The notes beneath the pieces are model-generated. The model had not been told where the DNA came from. It saw only the letters and a list, made by a program, of their open reading frames with translations, and searched no databases. The position numbers were made by a program, and so were the translations under genes. Positions 1-8,367 of a stretch of DNA of 43,603 nucleotides are shown piece by piece. Origin of the DNA: Candidatus Syntrophopropionicum ammoniitolerans (GTDB lineage: Bacteria > Bacillota > Desulfotomaculia > Desulfotomaculales > Pelotomaculaceae); the NCBI GenBank assembly GCA_013201395.1, contig JABMJD010000016.1:1-43603 (forward strand). Direction: 5' to 3'. Every line of letters starts with the position of its first letter. Positions within the stretch are counted from its first letter, which is position 1.

Positions 1-56
1 TGATTTATTCTCTTCTTTTTAATGAAATCCCCGAATCTCATGTATTGTTCCTTCAT
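1..56 (-). CDS. XRE-family transcriptional regulator, N-terminal fragment
   Basis: Only the first 18 codons are inside the window; the gene continues beyond base 1. The translation MKEQYMRFGDFIKKKRIN resembles the N-terminus of Cro/CI (XRE) helix-turn-helix regulators, where a GDFIKKKR-like segment opens helix 1. The ATG at 56 is supported by a near-perfect ribosome binding site (GGAAGGAGGTGT) a few bases upstream and by a strong promoter further upstream at 161-189. It reads in the same direction as the accessory genes that follow. The family call rests on very few residues and could be wrong. Confidence 0.5.
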   Translation of the reverse strand, partial: MKEQYMRFGDFIKKKRIN

Positions 57-160
57 CTGTTACACCTCCTTCCACTGCTATGGGGTGATTGTTGAAAATA
101 AACGTTCCAAGTAACAATTTATGCTTTTACCCTTATCCGCTTATTTCACCTTATAGCGTA

Positions 161-189
161 ATTATAGAGCAAAAAAATATCTGCGTCAA
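161..189 (-). promoter_or_regulatory. Sigma-A-type promoter for the XRE-like gene
   Basis: On the minus strand the sequence reads TTGACG (184-189), a 17-base spacer, then TATAAT (161-166): one mismatch to the -35 consensus, a perfect -10 and ideal spacing. The start codon of the regulator lies about 100 bases downstream, leaving a long AT-rich leader. Confidence 0.7.
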
Positions 190-225
190 GCATTATTTTC
201 CAATTTGTATTAATATCTTAGTATA

Positions 226-534
226 TAATAATCAGGCAAGCTAGATTTCATTATTTCAAATTAACCTTGGGGAGGATATGGATCGTTGCCATGTGAGTCT
301 TTTCTTTGAATTTTTCCGTCTTTTCCGTGAATAATTAGCTCTGTGCCCTGATTTTTACTTATACCTCTTGCTATCTTTTCTGCTTCTGCCTTTGTGTCTG
401 TGTGATGACTAGCTTTCTGACCTCCACCTCTTTTGACATTCCAACCACCATCTGGATTTGGTACTACATGGTGTGTATCCTGTTTTGCCATTTAAGACCT
501 CCTATCACTGGCATATATGCTTGCCTGATTATTA
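226..534. repeat. Perfect 16-bp inverted repeat bracketing the DUF2188 gene
   Basis: TAATAATCAGGCAAGC at 226-241 is the exact reverse complement of GCTTGCCTGATTATTA at 519-534. The two copies enclose a 277-bp segment holding just one complete gene (DUF2188). No clear target-site duplication is visible outside the repeats. This could be a small mobile cassette with terminal inverted repeats, or two regulator sites upstream of the two flanking minus-strand genes. Confidence 0.6.
261..491 (-). CDS. DUF2188 domain protein
   Basis: A 76-residue protein that is essentially one DUF2188 domain. It shows the family pattern HHVVPNPDGGWNVKRGGGQKA near the start, then a Thr/Ala/Lys/Glu-rich helix (TKAEAEKIAR), then NQGTELIIHGKDGKIQRKDS and the usual G-ND-PP end. 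No function is established for the family. The ATG at 491 has an ideal AGGAGG six bases upstream. The protein is small, basic and has no membrane segment. It lies inside the 16-bp inverted repeat described at 226-534. Confidence 0.85.
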   Translation of the reverse strand: MAKQDTHHVVPNPDGGWNVKRGGGQKASHHTDTKAEAEKIARGISKNQGTELIIHGKDGKIQRKDSHGNDPYPPQG

Positions 535-551
535 CCGTATTTGTTTATCAA

Positions 552-1178
552 CTATTCATCCGCCCCCCTATGCGCCACATTAGCTTCATCAACCCAATCT
601 TCCTCCACATAGACCATCCCGTTCCGGCCTTCAACTTTCCTATTTGGCCCTGCTTTATATAATTTGCAACTCAAAGGACCATAACAGAAGGTCTCAAACC
701 GGTATTTCCTCCTGCCCCTGGGGTTCCAGTTATCAACTATTATCTCTACCGGCATCCTAGCTCCCCACATGCAGCTGCTACACTTACTATCATAAGTCCT
801 GGCGGCCAGCCTCCGGTGTCCCCTTTCCCGATAAACCTCCAGCTCAGGTGCTACCAATTCCCAAGGAGCCGATAAACTTCCCTGCTCCCCTTCTGCTACC
901 TTAGCTAACTTCGATACCTTATAATAATCCACCGGCTCCATGTCCGGATCCGGAACAGGAAGGCATTCACCGGAAATAACATCATTAACTTTGAAGTTGA
1001 ATTTAGCTTGAGCAGCTTTACCAATGCCAATGGAGAAAGTGGTTTCTTCGGCATAAATGGTTCCGGCAATTTTAATGGCATAACCCAAATATGTATGAGA
1101 GGCTTCATCAAATGAACGGGTTAGCCTTATTCGTGGTTGGATTGATGTAACTTTACCAGAGAAAATTAACTTGTCCAT
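552..1178 (-). CDS. Conserved hypothetical protein with four-cysteine cluster
   Basis: A soluble 208-residue protein of unknown function. The N-terminal half has beta-rich character (a VTSIQPRIRLTRSF-like segment). The C-terminal half carries two Cys pairs, CSSC around residues 131-134 and CYGPLSC around 164-170, separated by a basic Arg-rich stretch, with a conserved-looking ending (GRNGMVYVEEDW). Four cysteines in paired CxxC/CxxxxxC spacing suggest a zinc ribbon or possibly an Fe-S site; which one cannot be told from sequence. AAAGGAGGT lies about 10 bases before the ATG. It sits in a minus-strand series of accessory genes. Confidence 0.7.
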   Translation of the reverse strand: MDKLIFSGKVTSIQPRIRLTRSFDEASHTYLGYAIKIAGTIYAEETTFSIGIGKAAQAKFNFKVNDVISGECLPVPDPDMEPVDYYKVSKLAKVAEGEQGSLSAPWELVAPELEVYRERGHRRLAARTYDSKCSSCMWGARMPVEIIVDNWNPRGRRKYRFETFCYGPLSCKLYKAGPNRKVEGRNGMVYVEEDWVDEANVAHRGADE

Positions 1179-1207
1179 TGGATGGGTGACCTCCTTTGAT
1201 AATTGAT

Positions 1208-1591
1208 TTATCTACTTAATTCTCTCATAAATGCTCCTGCTATTGAAGCTGCGACCGTTCCATATGTCTCAATAGTCTGCGGTAGGTTCTTTTTCTTTAC
1301 TTCTTGTTCTGTTTGATTCCATGTTTCGTCACTTCTAATCAACTCAAGGTAATCATATCCTTTATTAGTTAAATTACCTATACTAAATGATAGAAGCATA
1401 TTCCCTCTTCCGCCTCTATTAGGTTTAAATTCTTTTATCAAACCTGCCTGAAATAATAACTCACAATGATCGCCAATTACTTTCATTTCATAACCTTCTA
1501 TTGGTAAACCATGTAACAAACCTTGTCCTGGTTCAAATCTTTCTTCGATTTCAAATAATATCTTTCTTATTAGCTCCATATCTCTTTTCAT
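1208..1591 (-). CDS. DUF2513 domain protein
   Basis: A 127-residue protein with the DUF2513 signature start MKRDMELIRKILFEIEE. A winged-helix-like body follows (GYEMKVIGDHCELLFQAGLI ... NLTNKGYDYLELIR) and a C-terminal tail ends in AASIAGAFMRELSR. The family is common in phage- and island-associated DNA and looks like a small DNA-binding or regulatory fold, but no function is established. An in-frame ATG exists 22 codons upstream (1657). The internal ATG at 1591 is preferred because the family signature begins there and a G-rich ribosome binding site (eight G then TGAGGTG) directly precedes it. Confidence 0.8.
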   Translation of the reverse strand: MKRDMELIRKILFEIEERFEPGQGLLHGLPIEGYEMKVIGDHCELLFQAGLIKEFKPNRGGRGNMLLSFSIGNLTNKGYDYLELIRSDETWNQTEQEVKKKNLPQTIETYGTVAASIAGAFMRELSR

Positions 1592-1800
1592 TTTGCACCT
1601 CACCCCCCCCAATTTATTACGTCCGAATTGTTTCTCCAAATATTCTGACTTCTCCATCTGGTTAAAAACGAGTAATCTTTCTATCCAAATTCATGCCCAT
1701 GACGCTGTAGTATCAGTCGAAATAACTAACTTATGAACTGGCTTGCAAACCAGCTTTCCAAGGTTCCTTCATAAATTAAACACCCTTAGTTCTCGTCCAC

Positions 1801-2514
1801 TTAATGTTCTTTATCTATAAAATCAGCTATTGTTGTTTTATCATATTCGTATTCAATCAGCTTGATTTGATGATTAGGTATAATAACCCTCTTGTCACTT
1901 TTGCTTTCATAAATCACTACATAATCGTCTAGGTTTGCTAACTCCATCGATTCGTATCTATTTCCATCAATAGTAATAACTGCTATTCTCTTGTAACTTC
2001 GTGTTACGCCCCATTTAAAATATTGTCTAAGGTTAAATAATGTAGCATAAAAAAGAAATGAAAATAAATATGCTATGTATGTTGCCCTATCGCCAAAACT
2101 TTCTATGAAAAATATGACCCCAAAAGTAAAAAACCAGATAACCAATATAAATATCGATATTAGAATCAACCTTAATTTTGTTTGTTTATTCCGAAAAGTA
2201 TCTATCAAAAATGATTTATGAAATCTCAAATGACCATAAGTAAAAAACACTATCCCCACGCCAAATAAAATTATAAAAGGCCATTTATAATTGACATCCA
2301 AATTAGCACCGACGATAATTAAAGCTATAATAAATGATAGAGAGGAATTTAAGGCTATGGAGTCAAGAATCCTTATTCTATCATCATTAAAGGTTATTTG
2401 CTCTACCATCTTCCTTTTTTTATCTTTCATGTAGTTCATTAAAAAGGTAGTAGCGGCAGCAGTCAATATACTTATTAAAATAGTTGCAATATACTTTAAT
2501 ATTTCGCCTGGCAC
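1801..2514 (-). CDS. Multi-spanning membrane protein of unknown function
   Basis: A 237-residue protein with about five predicted membrane helices (roughly residues 8-28, 58-75, 80-96, 115-138 and 146-164). A basic segment follows (RQYFKWGVTRSYKR), then a soluble C-terminal domain of about 65 residues containing ITIDGNRYESMELANLDDYVVIYES. I do not recognise the family. It lies next to the Thoeris genes but is separated from them by a pseudogene remnant, so a shared role cannot be claimed. Codon use is AT-rich like its neighbours. Confidence 0.7.
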   Translation of the reverse strand: MPGEILKYIATILISILTAAATTFLMNYMKDKKRKMVEQITFNDDRIRILDSIALNSSLSFIIALIIVGANLDVNYKWPFIILFGVGIVFFTYGHLRFHKSFLIDTFRNKQTKLRLILISIFILVIWFFTFGVIFFIESFGDRATYIAYLFSFLFYATLFNLRQYFKWGVTRSYKRIAVITIDGNRYESMELANLDDYVVIYESKSDKRVIIPNHQIKLIEYEYDKTTIADFIDKEH

Positions 2515-2520
2515 CGTTTA

Positions 2521-2658
2521 TCAATCCTCTAAATTATTCTTCTCAAACCTCCAAGCATCCTTGACCATATCTTCTATCCCTAACCCGGCTTTCCGGCCCA
2601 GTTCCTGTTCTGCCTTACTTGCATCAGCAAAAGTTATCGCAATGTCTCCGGACGTCTG
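2521..2658 (-). pseudogene. galE: galE-like UDP-glucose 4-epimerase, C-terminal remnant
   Basis: The minus strand keeps 45 codons ending in TGA. The translation (SGDIAITFADASKAEQELG ... EDMVKDAWRFEKNNLED) matches the characteristic C-terminus of GalE epimerases (GDIA-x-x-ADPSKAE-x-ELGW ... D-W-W/R-F-Q). There is no start codon or upstream epimerase sequence: homology stops near 2658, about 75 bases before the thsB stop codon. It is a fossil of a larger gene cut off at its 5' side, which marks a recombination junction beside the Thoeris genes. Confidence 0.75.
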
Positions 2659-2731
2659 ACGACAATTTTTTAATTTAACTTTCAAAATCCGTGTAACAAT
2701 TTTTTAACATCCCTATCGGATACCGTGACTC

Positions 2732-3229
2732 CTAATAGGTTCCTTTATTATCAATTGCTCTTTCAATATAATCGCCTAAATTCTCCTTAATGTCATTATA
2801 AACATAGGTGCTGGTGGAATGCGGTGGATCATAACATTCAACGTAATTCGAAAGCCGATGACCATCTTTATTGTAAAGACTATAAAACGGATTTGCTCCT
2901 TTAGTTGTCTGATTACCATCAGCATCTTTTAAGCCGTGAATATAAACACCCACAATTCCTTTGCCTAGTTCATAGGCTTTTTCAATTTCATATTTGACCC
3001 ATTTTCTTGTCGATGTAGATTTCCCAATTAACACAACAACACAGGAACGCTTGGCCATCTGCCCATCTATCCACTCTTTAATTTTAGCATCTGATTTATA
3101 GCGAACTTCTTCCCAGTCATTAGATGACCATGTAGATGAATTGTCAACGATACCCATGTTTTTTACTTGAGCAGCACGCCAATTATCGGGTGTGTAGTGG
3201 AAACTAAAAAACACTTGCCTTTTCGCCAT
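2732..3229 (-). CDS. thsB: Thoeris system TIR-like protein ThsB
   Basis: A 165-residue protein of the MTH538 TIR-like (DUF1863, ThsB) family. It begins with the TIR beta-A strand RQVFFSFHY, has the DW...R..S.A.IK.WID region (39-54), the core strand CVVVLIGKST (63-72) and the helix WVKYEIEKAYELG (77-89). Glu81 of that helix sits where the catalytic Glu of TIR NADases and cyclases lies. In characterised Thoeris systems ThsB senses phage infection and converts NAD+ into a cyclic ADP-ribose isomer that activates ThsA. The gene follows thsA after 30 bp, with AAGGAG nine bases before ATG, so the two are co-transcribed. Protein length is typical for the family. Confidence 0.9.
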   Translation of the reverse strand: MAKRQVFFSFHYTPDNWRAAQVKNMGIVDNSSTWSSNDWEEVRYKSDAKIKEWIDGQMAKRSCVVVLIGKSTSTRKWVKYEIEKAYELGKGIVGVYIHGLKDADGNQTTKGANPFYSLYNKDGHRLSNYVECYDPPHSTSTYVYNDIKENLGDYIERAIDNKGTY

Positions 3230-3259
3230 ATCATTTTTCTCCTTTACATTTATTTGAAT

Positions 3260-4675
3260 TTAATATCTCACCGAATCAACTATCTTAACGGTTAGATTAA
3301 CCAAATCTTTTGGGTTAACAGTTGATTCTAAGACTAAAATGTAATCTTTCAAATATGAGAAATCATTGATATTTTTTTTAATATCTTCTAATATTTCTTT
3401 TGCCACATATCCCGTGCAACTTAATGGAATTATTATCTTTCCCAATGATTTAGCGATTTCATATTCTTCCCAGCATCCATCTGCGTTTATAATCATCCCG
3501 TCTTTTTCCTTGTTTCCAAACATAAATATTGCTATCCCTACCTGAGTGAGCATCTCTTGTCGATATTTTGTAAATAAAGTTTTCCTTTCATCCGGATTAA
3601 TAATACCTTGTGGAAAGGGTCGCAAACATAGATATTCATCTATATGTTTATATTTAGTTGTATATATCTCATTAAGTGCCCCATTTATAATAGAAGAACC
3701 AATCCCCAAACCAAAACCCGTTGTAATTTTATAATTTCTCTTCACTAATTCCTTAGCTAACTGAAATGCAAAATTCCCAGATTTTACATTATCCCAAGGC
3801 GAATCAAACTGTTCCACACTACCGGAAATAAAAATGTTATTCTTATATACGGATATCTCTATCTCCCTAAGAATATCTGTTATCTCCTCATATTCGTTTA
3901 TAAAAATAGCCTGAATACCATATCTCTTTAAGTCTTTCTCCCGAAGATCTTGCTTTACTTTTCGGTAAACAAAATCCTCCTCGCTCTCACCTTGTTCTTT
4001 TTGAACACGTTTAAAGAAGCAATAATGATCACGTTTATTTTCATCAAGCAAAGTATGTATTCGACTAAGTATATAATCTAAGTTTGGATCTTCAAAGCTA
4101 AAACCTACAAAGAGAAATGTTTTAGAAATTAAGTCGCCCTGTAATGCAGTTCGAAATAGTGGCCGCTTCATATCATATCTTTCATAATCGTCCTTTGTTA
4201 AAACTGCATCCGCTGGTCTTTCAACATCCCCATGCATTTTGTACAAAACAGCATCTCTATTAGGGAGTGTAATGGCTAACTGATCCTTATCTATCTTTAC
4301 TTCAACTTTCCGGTTATTCCCTCGCAATCCATCCTCCAATAGTTGATCATAATTAGTAGTCCAATAAGTATTTATGGGAAGTCTTGTGAGAATGTTTATG
4401 TTCTCATTATCTTCAGTCCCATTATTAAATGTTTCTATAATTGCTTGGTTAATTGATGCCCTAGTTCCTCGTTCATTCCTGTGATATTGGGCAACCGCTA
4501 GAAGATCATCTTCTTTTTCAATATTTAAACCAATGTCGCGAGCCAGTGGTTTCAATAAAGTCTTCCAATCTACAAATCCTGAGGCTCTTGATAACCCAGC
4601 ACCAGCAAAAACTGCTGCGTATCCCTCCCGTACTGCCTTAGAATAATTTCTAATTAATTCATTTACTGAAACCAA
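3260..4675 (-). CDS. thsA: Thoeris system NAD-degrading effector ThsA (SIR2-SLOG)
   Basis: A 471-residue protein. The N-terminal SIR2 domain (about 1-275) has the GAGLS nucleotide loop (25-29), TTNYD with Asn108 and KMHGD with His148. These correspond to the catalytic Asn112/His152 pair of Bacillus cereus ThsA with a constant offset of four. The C-terminal SLOG domain (about 279-465) starts IFISGSVEQ, contains the TGFGLGIGSSIINGAL nucleotide loop, and has Arg372 and the WEEYE segment near 403 that fit the signal-binding pocket. In the family, cyclic ADP-ribose from ThsB binds SLOG and switches on NAD+ hydrolysis, causing abortive infection. The start is a TTG behind GGTGAT. The length matches full-length ThsA of the SIR2-SLOG type. 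Confidence 0.92.
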   Translation of the reverse strand: MVSVNELIRNYSKAVREGYAAVFAGAGLSRASGFVDWKTLLKPLARDIGLNIEKEDDLLAVAQYHRNERGTRASINQAIIETFNNGTEDNENINILTRLPINTYWTTNYDQLLEDGLRGNNRKVEVKIDKDQLAITLPNRDAVLYKMHGDVERPADAVLTKDDYERYDMKRPLFRTALQGDLISKTFLFVGFSFEDPNLDYILSRIHTLLDENKRDHYCFFKRVQKEQGESEEDFVYRKVKQDLREKDLKRYGIQAIFINEYEEITDILREIEISVYKNNIFISGSVEQFDSPWDNVKSGNFAFQLAKELVKRNYKITTGFGLGIGSSIINGALNEIYTTKYKHIDEYLCLRPFPQGIINPDERKTLFTKYRQEMLTQVGIAIFMFGNKEKDGMIINADGCWEEYEIAKSLGKIIIPLSCTGYVAKEILEDIKKNINDFSYLKDYILVLESTVNPKDLVNLTVKIVDSVRY

Positions 4676-4711
4676 CCAATATCACCATCCTTTCCTTTTC
4701 ACAATTAAATA

Positions 4712-4751
4712 TAGGGTCGCATTTTTTATTTCTTTCATTAACCTGACCCTA
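4712..4751. other. Short inverted repeat between the glycan operon and thsA
   Basis: TAGGGTC (4712-4718) and GACCCTA (4745-4751) form a 7-bp inverted repeat with a 26-base AT-rich loop. It lies about 60 bases downstream of the last polysaccharide gene and 37 bases upstream of thsA. No clean U-tract follows, so a terminator role is weak. It could equally lie in the thsA leader. Confidence 0.25.
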
Positions 4752-4766
4752 CAGTCCTCTTTCATA

Positions 4767-4794
4767 TTGATAAAATTTGATTTTCATATATCAA
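4767..4794 (-). promoter_or_regulatory. Possible promoter for thsA-thsB
   Basis: On the minus strand TTGATA (4789-4794) and TATCAA (4767-4772) are separated by 16 bases. They lie about 90 bases before the thsA start and just after the end of the polysaccharide operon. The two boxes are reverse complements of each other, so the site is also a spaced palindrome. This is a plausible independent promoter for the defence genes. Confidence 0.35.
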
Positions 4795-4809
4795 CATCCC
4801 AATGTCCCA

Positions 4810-5820
4810 CTATAAATTCTCCCGATACCATTCAATGGCTGCCTCTATCCCCCGCTCGAAACTCCACTCCGGCGCATACCCCAGTAATTCTCTGGCTTTA
4901 CTAATATCGGCATTACTATGCTTGATATCTCCGGGCCTGTCCGGACCAAATATCGGCTCGATAGCTTTACCCAGTGCCTTACACAGTTCGTAGTAAATAT
5001 CAATCAAGTACTCTCTGCCCCCGTAAGCAACATTAAACGCCTGGCCAGCTGCCTCACTTGGTGCCAAACAAGCCTTAAGATTAGCTTCGATTACGTTCTC
5101 TATATATGTAAAATCTCGGCTCTGTTTCCCATCTCCATTGATAGTAGGCTGCTCATCATTCAAAAGCTGTTTAATAAACTTAGGTATCACAGCAGCATAA
5201 GCTCCATCCGGATCCTGTCTTCTGCCAAACACATTAAAATACCTTAGACCATAGGTGTCCAACCCATATAATTTTTTATATAGCCTGCCATATTCTTCAT
5301 CAACACGCTTTGTCAAAGCATAAGGAGAAAGCAATTCACCTTCCTGCCCCTCTTTTTTAGGAAGCACCGGATGATCTCCATATACCGATGAGCTGGATGC
5401 ATAAACAAATTTCTTAACTCCCTGCTGTCTGGCGGCCTCCATCATATTCAGGGTACCTCTGATATTTATTTCTTCATATAATAAAGGCATTTCAATGCTT
5501 CTGGGTACTGACCCCCAGGCAGCTTGATGGAGGACATAATCTACCCCTTCGCAAGCCACCAGGCATGCTTCTAAGTTTCGAATATCATCTTCAATCAGGG
5601 TAAAATTTTTATTATGTAAAAAACCCTCAATGTTTTCTCTCTTCCCGGTAGAGAAGTTGTCCATACATCTTACTTGATAACCCATATCCAAGAGAGCTTC
5701 ACAAAGGTTAGATCCAATAAAACCTGCTCCCCCGGTAACCAAGAAGATACTATCCCGGTCAAACTCTAAATTTTTATAGCCTGCATTTTGCTTATAGCCC
5801 ACATTATGTTTATAACTCAC
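4810..5820 (-). CDS. UDP-N-acetylglucosamine 4-epimerase (WbpP/TviC-like)
   Basis: A 336-residue extended SDR enzyme with the NAD-binding motif TGGAGFIGSN (about 29-38), YASSSSVYG and the YALTK catalytic Tyr-Lys pair, and a family-typical NVFGRRQDPDGAYAAVIPKF segment as in WbpP/TviC. The expected reaction is UDP-GlcNAc to UDP-GalNAc, or the uronic acid equivalents. The GTG start lies seven bases after GGAGG, and the reading frame begins two bases before the upstream dehydrogenase stop ends, so translation is probably coupled. With the adjacent TviB-like dehydrogenase it would supply UDP-GalNAcA. It is the last gene of the glycan operon. Confidence 0.85.
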   Translation of the reverse strand: MSYKHNVGYKQNAGYKNLEFDRDSIFLVTGGAGFIGSNLCEALLDMGYQVRCMDNFSTGKRENIEGFLHNKNFTLIEDDIRNLEACLVACEGVDYVLHQAAWGSVPRSIEMPLLYEEINIRGTLNMMEAARQQGVKKFVYASSSSVYGDHPVLPKKEGQEGELLSPYALTKRVDEEYGRLYKKLYGLDTYGLRYFNVFGRRQDPDGAYAAVIPKFIKQLLNDEQPTINGDGKQSRDFTYIENVIEANLKACLAPSEAAGQAFNVAYGGREYLIDIYYELCKALGKAIEPIFGPDRPGDIKHSNADISKARELLGYAPEWSFERGIEAAIEWYRENL

Positions 5821-5821
5821 C

Positions 5822-7234
5822 CTAAAGCCTCCAGTACAAATAATCTAATTCTTCTGCTTCTTTTCTGTCAAAGATACCTTTCACGTCAATGAGAACATTT
5901 TTATTGTACTCACAACCATTCTCAATAGTTGCGGCTACTTCTTCATTTATTGCGCTAAATAGGTGATTAGGGCAAGCACGATACCAGTCTTTGATTTCCT
6001 CCAGGCTTAAGTTAATAAACTCCTCATGGGCTACGGCGAAAATTACTGCATCCACCCCTCTTATATCCTCAAACCTATTTAAATGAATCCCGTATTCTTC
6101 CTCAACTTCTTGGGCATCAGCCACAGGATCTATTACCTGTACGTTTACACCATACTCTTTTAATTCTTTAATAATATCGATCACCCTGGTATTTCGGCTA
6201 TCGGGACAATTTTCTTTAAAGGTTATGCCCAGGATAGCCACATTTGCTCCCTTGATTGGTTTATTGGCTTGAATCATTTTCTTAACGGTGTTTTCCGCCA
6301 CATATTTGCCCATATCATCATTGATGCGCCTGCCGGATAAGATAATTTGCGAATGATAACCCAACTGTTCAGCCTTATAGGTGAGATAATAAGGGTCAAT
6401 TCCAATACAGTGCCCGCCTACTAGCCCGGGAAAGAAATTTAAAAAATTCCACTTGGTTCCTGCTGCTTCCAGCACCGCCTTAGTATCTATCCCCATCTTG
6501 TTAAAAATGATGGATAGCTCATTCATAAAGGCGATATTAATGTCCCTTTGCGAGTTCTCGATAACCTTGGCCGCCTCGGCTACCTTTATGGATTCAGCTC
6601 TATGTACACCGGCTTCTACAACTAATTCATATACTTTGGCAATAATATCCAAAGATTCTTCATCCATACCGGATACAACTTTAACAATAGTCTCCAGCCT
6701 ATGTACTTTATCACCTGGATTTATTCTTTCCGGCGAATAGCCAATTTTAAAATCTACCCCGCATTTCAAGCCAGATTCCCGTTCTAATATAGGGACACAT
6801 ATTTCTTCAGTTACTCCGGGATATACAGTAGATTCGTAAACCACAATGGAACCCTTGGTGAGATTACGACCCAGGGTATTGCTGGCCCCAATGACCGGTG
6901 ACAGGTCAGGAGTATGATCCACATTTACCGGAGTCGGAACGGCTACGATGTGAAACTTAGCTTCTCTAAGCCGTGTTTCATCGGCAGTAAAGTCCACTGT
7001 ACAGGCAGCTATAGCCTTATCTCCCACTTCTTTGGTAGGATCGACACCATTCTTGTATAAATCAATCTTGGCTTGGTTAACATCAAAGCCGATAACGTCC
7101 ACTTTCCTTGAAAAGGATACTGCGATAGGCATACCTACATAACCCAAGCCTATTAGGCTGATTTTTTCTTTTTTGTTAAGAATATCGTTATAAAGACTGC
7201 TAAAAATCAATGATTTATCCCCTCTCTCCTTCAC
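5822..7234 (-). CDS. Nucleotide-sugar dehydrogenase (WbpO/TviB-like)
   Basis: A 470-residue UDP-sugar 6-dehydrogenase. It has an N-terminal Rossmann domain with GLGYVGMP (29-36) and the VPTPV loop (99-103), a middle dimerisation domain, and the active-site Cys276 in [12 protein letters not shown]. The C-terminal UDP-binding domain contains [15 protein letters not shown]. This residue pattern, and the presence of a WbpP-like epimerase next door, point to oxidation of UDP-GlcNAc or UDP-GalNAc to the uronic acid (UDP-GalNAcA route) rather than of UDP-glucose. It is cytoplasmic. The gene follows the 2-epimerase by three bases, in one operon. Confidence 0.88.
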   Translation of the reverse strand: MKERGDKSLIFSSLYNDILNKKEKISLIGLGYVGMPIAVSFSRKVDVIGFDVNQAKIDLYKNGVDPTKEVGDKAIAACTVDFTADETRLREAKFHIVAVPTPVNVDHTPDLSPVIGASNTLGRNLTKGSIVVYESTVYPGVTEEICVPILERESGLKCGVDFKIGYSPERINPGDKVHRLETIVKVVSGMDEESLDIIAKVYELVVEAGVHRAESIKVAEAAKVIENSQRDINIAFMNELSIIFNKMGIDTKAVLEAAGTKWNFLNFFPGLVGGHCIGIDPYYLTYKAEQLGYHSQIILSGRRINDDMGKYVAENTVKKMIQANKPIKGANVAILGITFKENCPDSRNTRVIDIIKELKEYGVNVQVIDPVADAQEVEEEYGIHLNRFEDIRGVDAVIFAVAHEEFINLSLEEIKDWYRACPNHLFSAINEEVAATIENGCEYNKNVLIDVKGIFDRKEAEELDYLYWRL

Positions 7235-7237
7235 TTT

Positions 7238-8365
7238 CTATTTCCTCCACACCATCCGGTTTACTATCCCGGTATAACTCTGAATAATCTTCACAACCTT
7301 GGTACTCACGTTCTCATCTACATAGTCCGGAACTGCAACCCCCAGATCACCATTCTCACCCATCGTCACTGCCAAATCTACAGCCTGCAATACCTGCTCA
7401 GTGGTGATGCTGCCGATAATGAAATTGCCCTTATCTAATGCCTCCGGCCGCTCAGTGCTTGTCCTTATACAGACGGCAGGAAATTTAAAATAAGATGCCT
7501 CTTCCGGTAATGTCCCGCTATCTGACACTACACAAAAAGCATTTAGCTGCAAGTGGTTATAATCTGAAAAACCAAAAGGCTTTAAACTCCTAACATTGGG
7601 ATGAAACTTGAAGCCTCTCTGCTCAATAAATTTAGCACTCCTGGGATGTGTACTGTATATCACCGGCATGTCATATTCCACTGCCATGGTATTGACAGCA
7701 GTCATTAAAGCAAAGAAATTCTCTTCGATGTCAATATTCTCTTCACGATGAGCTGAAAGCAGTATGTATTTACCTTTCTCTAATCCCAGCGTCTTAAGCA
7801 CTTTACTATTCTTAATCTTCTCTATATTGGCAGTAAGAACCTCAGCCATAGGAGAACCAGTTACATAAGTACGCTCTTTTACTACGCCCTCATAATTTAA
7901 ATAGCGGCGAGCATGCTCACTATAGCAGAGATTGACATCGGCTATATGATCAACGATCCTCCGATTGGTTTCCTCGGGCAGATTCTCATCAAAACAACGA
8001 TTCCCGGCCTCCATGTGGAAAATAGGTATTTTTAATCTCTTGGCAGGGATAGCCGATAAAGCTGAGTTCGTATCTCCCAGTATTAACAAAGCATCCGGCT
8101 TAACCTCACTTAAAACTTTGTAGCTTTTCGCTATGATGTTTCCAATCGTCTCGCCTAAGTCCTCTCCAACTGCCTCCAGATAATAATCAGGTTCTCTTAA
8201 CCCCAGATCCTCAAAGAAAATCTGGTTAAGTGTATAATCCCAATTCTGTCCGGTATGAACTAATATATGTTCAAAATATTTATCGCATTTTTTGATAACC
8301 TCAGATAACCGAATAATCTCCGGCCTGGTACCAAGTATGGTCATCAGTTTTAGTTTCTTTGCCAT
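7238..8365 (-). CDS. capG: UDP-GlcNAc/UDP-N-acetyl-sugar 2-epimerase (CapG/WecB-like)
   Basis: A 375-residue non-hydrolysing 2-epimerase. The motifs are ILGTRPEIIRL at the N-terminus, GDTNSAL, HMEAGNRC, DENLPEETNRRIVDHIAD and SDSGTLPEEASYF. Placed directly after capE and capF it corresponds to CapG/FnlC, which converts UDP-N-acetyl-L-pneumosamine to UDP-N-acetyl-L-fucosamine. The ATG at 8365 is chosen because GGAGG lies seven bases upstream and it leaves only two bases after capF. A longer frame would overlap capF by 46 bases. Confidence 0.88.
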   Translation of the reverse strand: MAKKLKLMTILGTRPEIIRLSEVIKKCDKYFEHILVHTGQNWDYTLNQIFFEDLGLREPDYYLEAVGEDLGETIGNIIAKSYKVLSEVKPDALLILGDTNSALSAIPAKRLKIPIFHMEAGNRCFDENLPEETNRRIVDHIADVNLCYSEHARRYLNYEGVVKERTYVTGSPMAEVLTANIEKIKNSKVLKTLGLEKGKYILLSAHREENIDIEENFFALMTAVNTMAVEYDMPVIYSTHPRSAKFIEQRGFKFHPNVRSLKPFGFSDYNHLQLNAFCVVSDSGTLPEEASYFKFPAVCIRTSTERPEALDKGNFIIGSITTEQVLQAVDLAVTMGENGDLGVAVPDYVDENVSTKVVKIIQSYTGIVNRMVWRK

Positions 8366-8367
8366 GA

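Noticed and set aside
1592-1657. Upstream extension of the DUF2513 gene
   Set aside because: The extension reads through a G-run that acts as ribosome binding site; the family signature begins at the internal ATG.
4712-4751. TAGGGTC/GACCCTA repeat as the glycan operon terminator
   Set aside because: Short stem, large loop, no U-tract; kept only as a low-confidence repeat.
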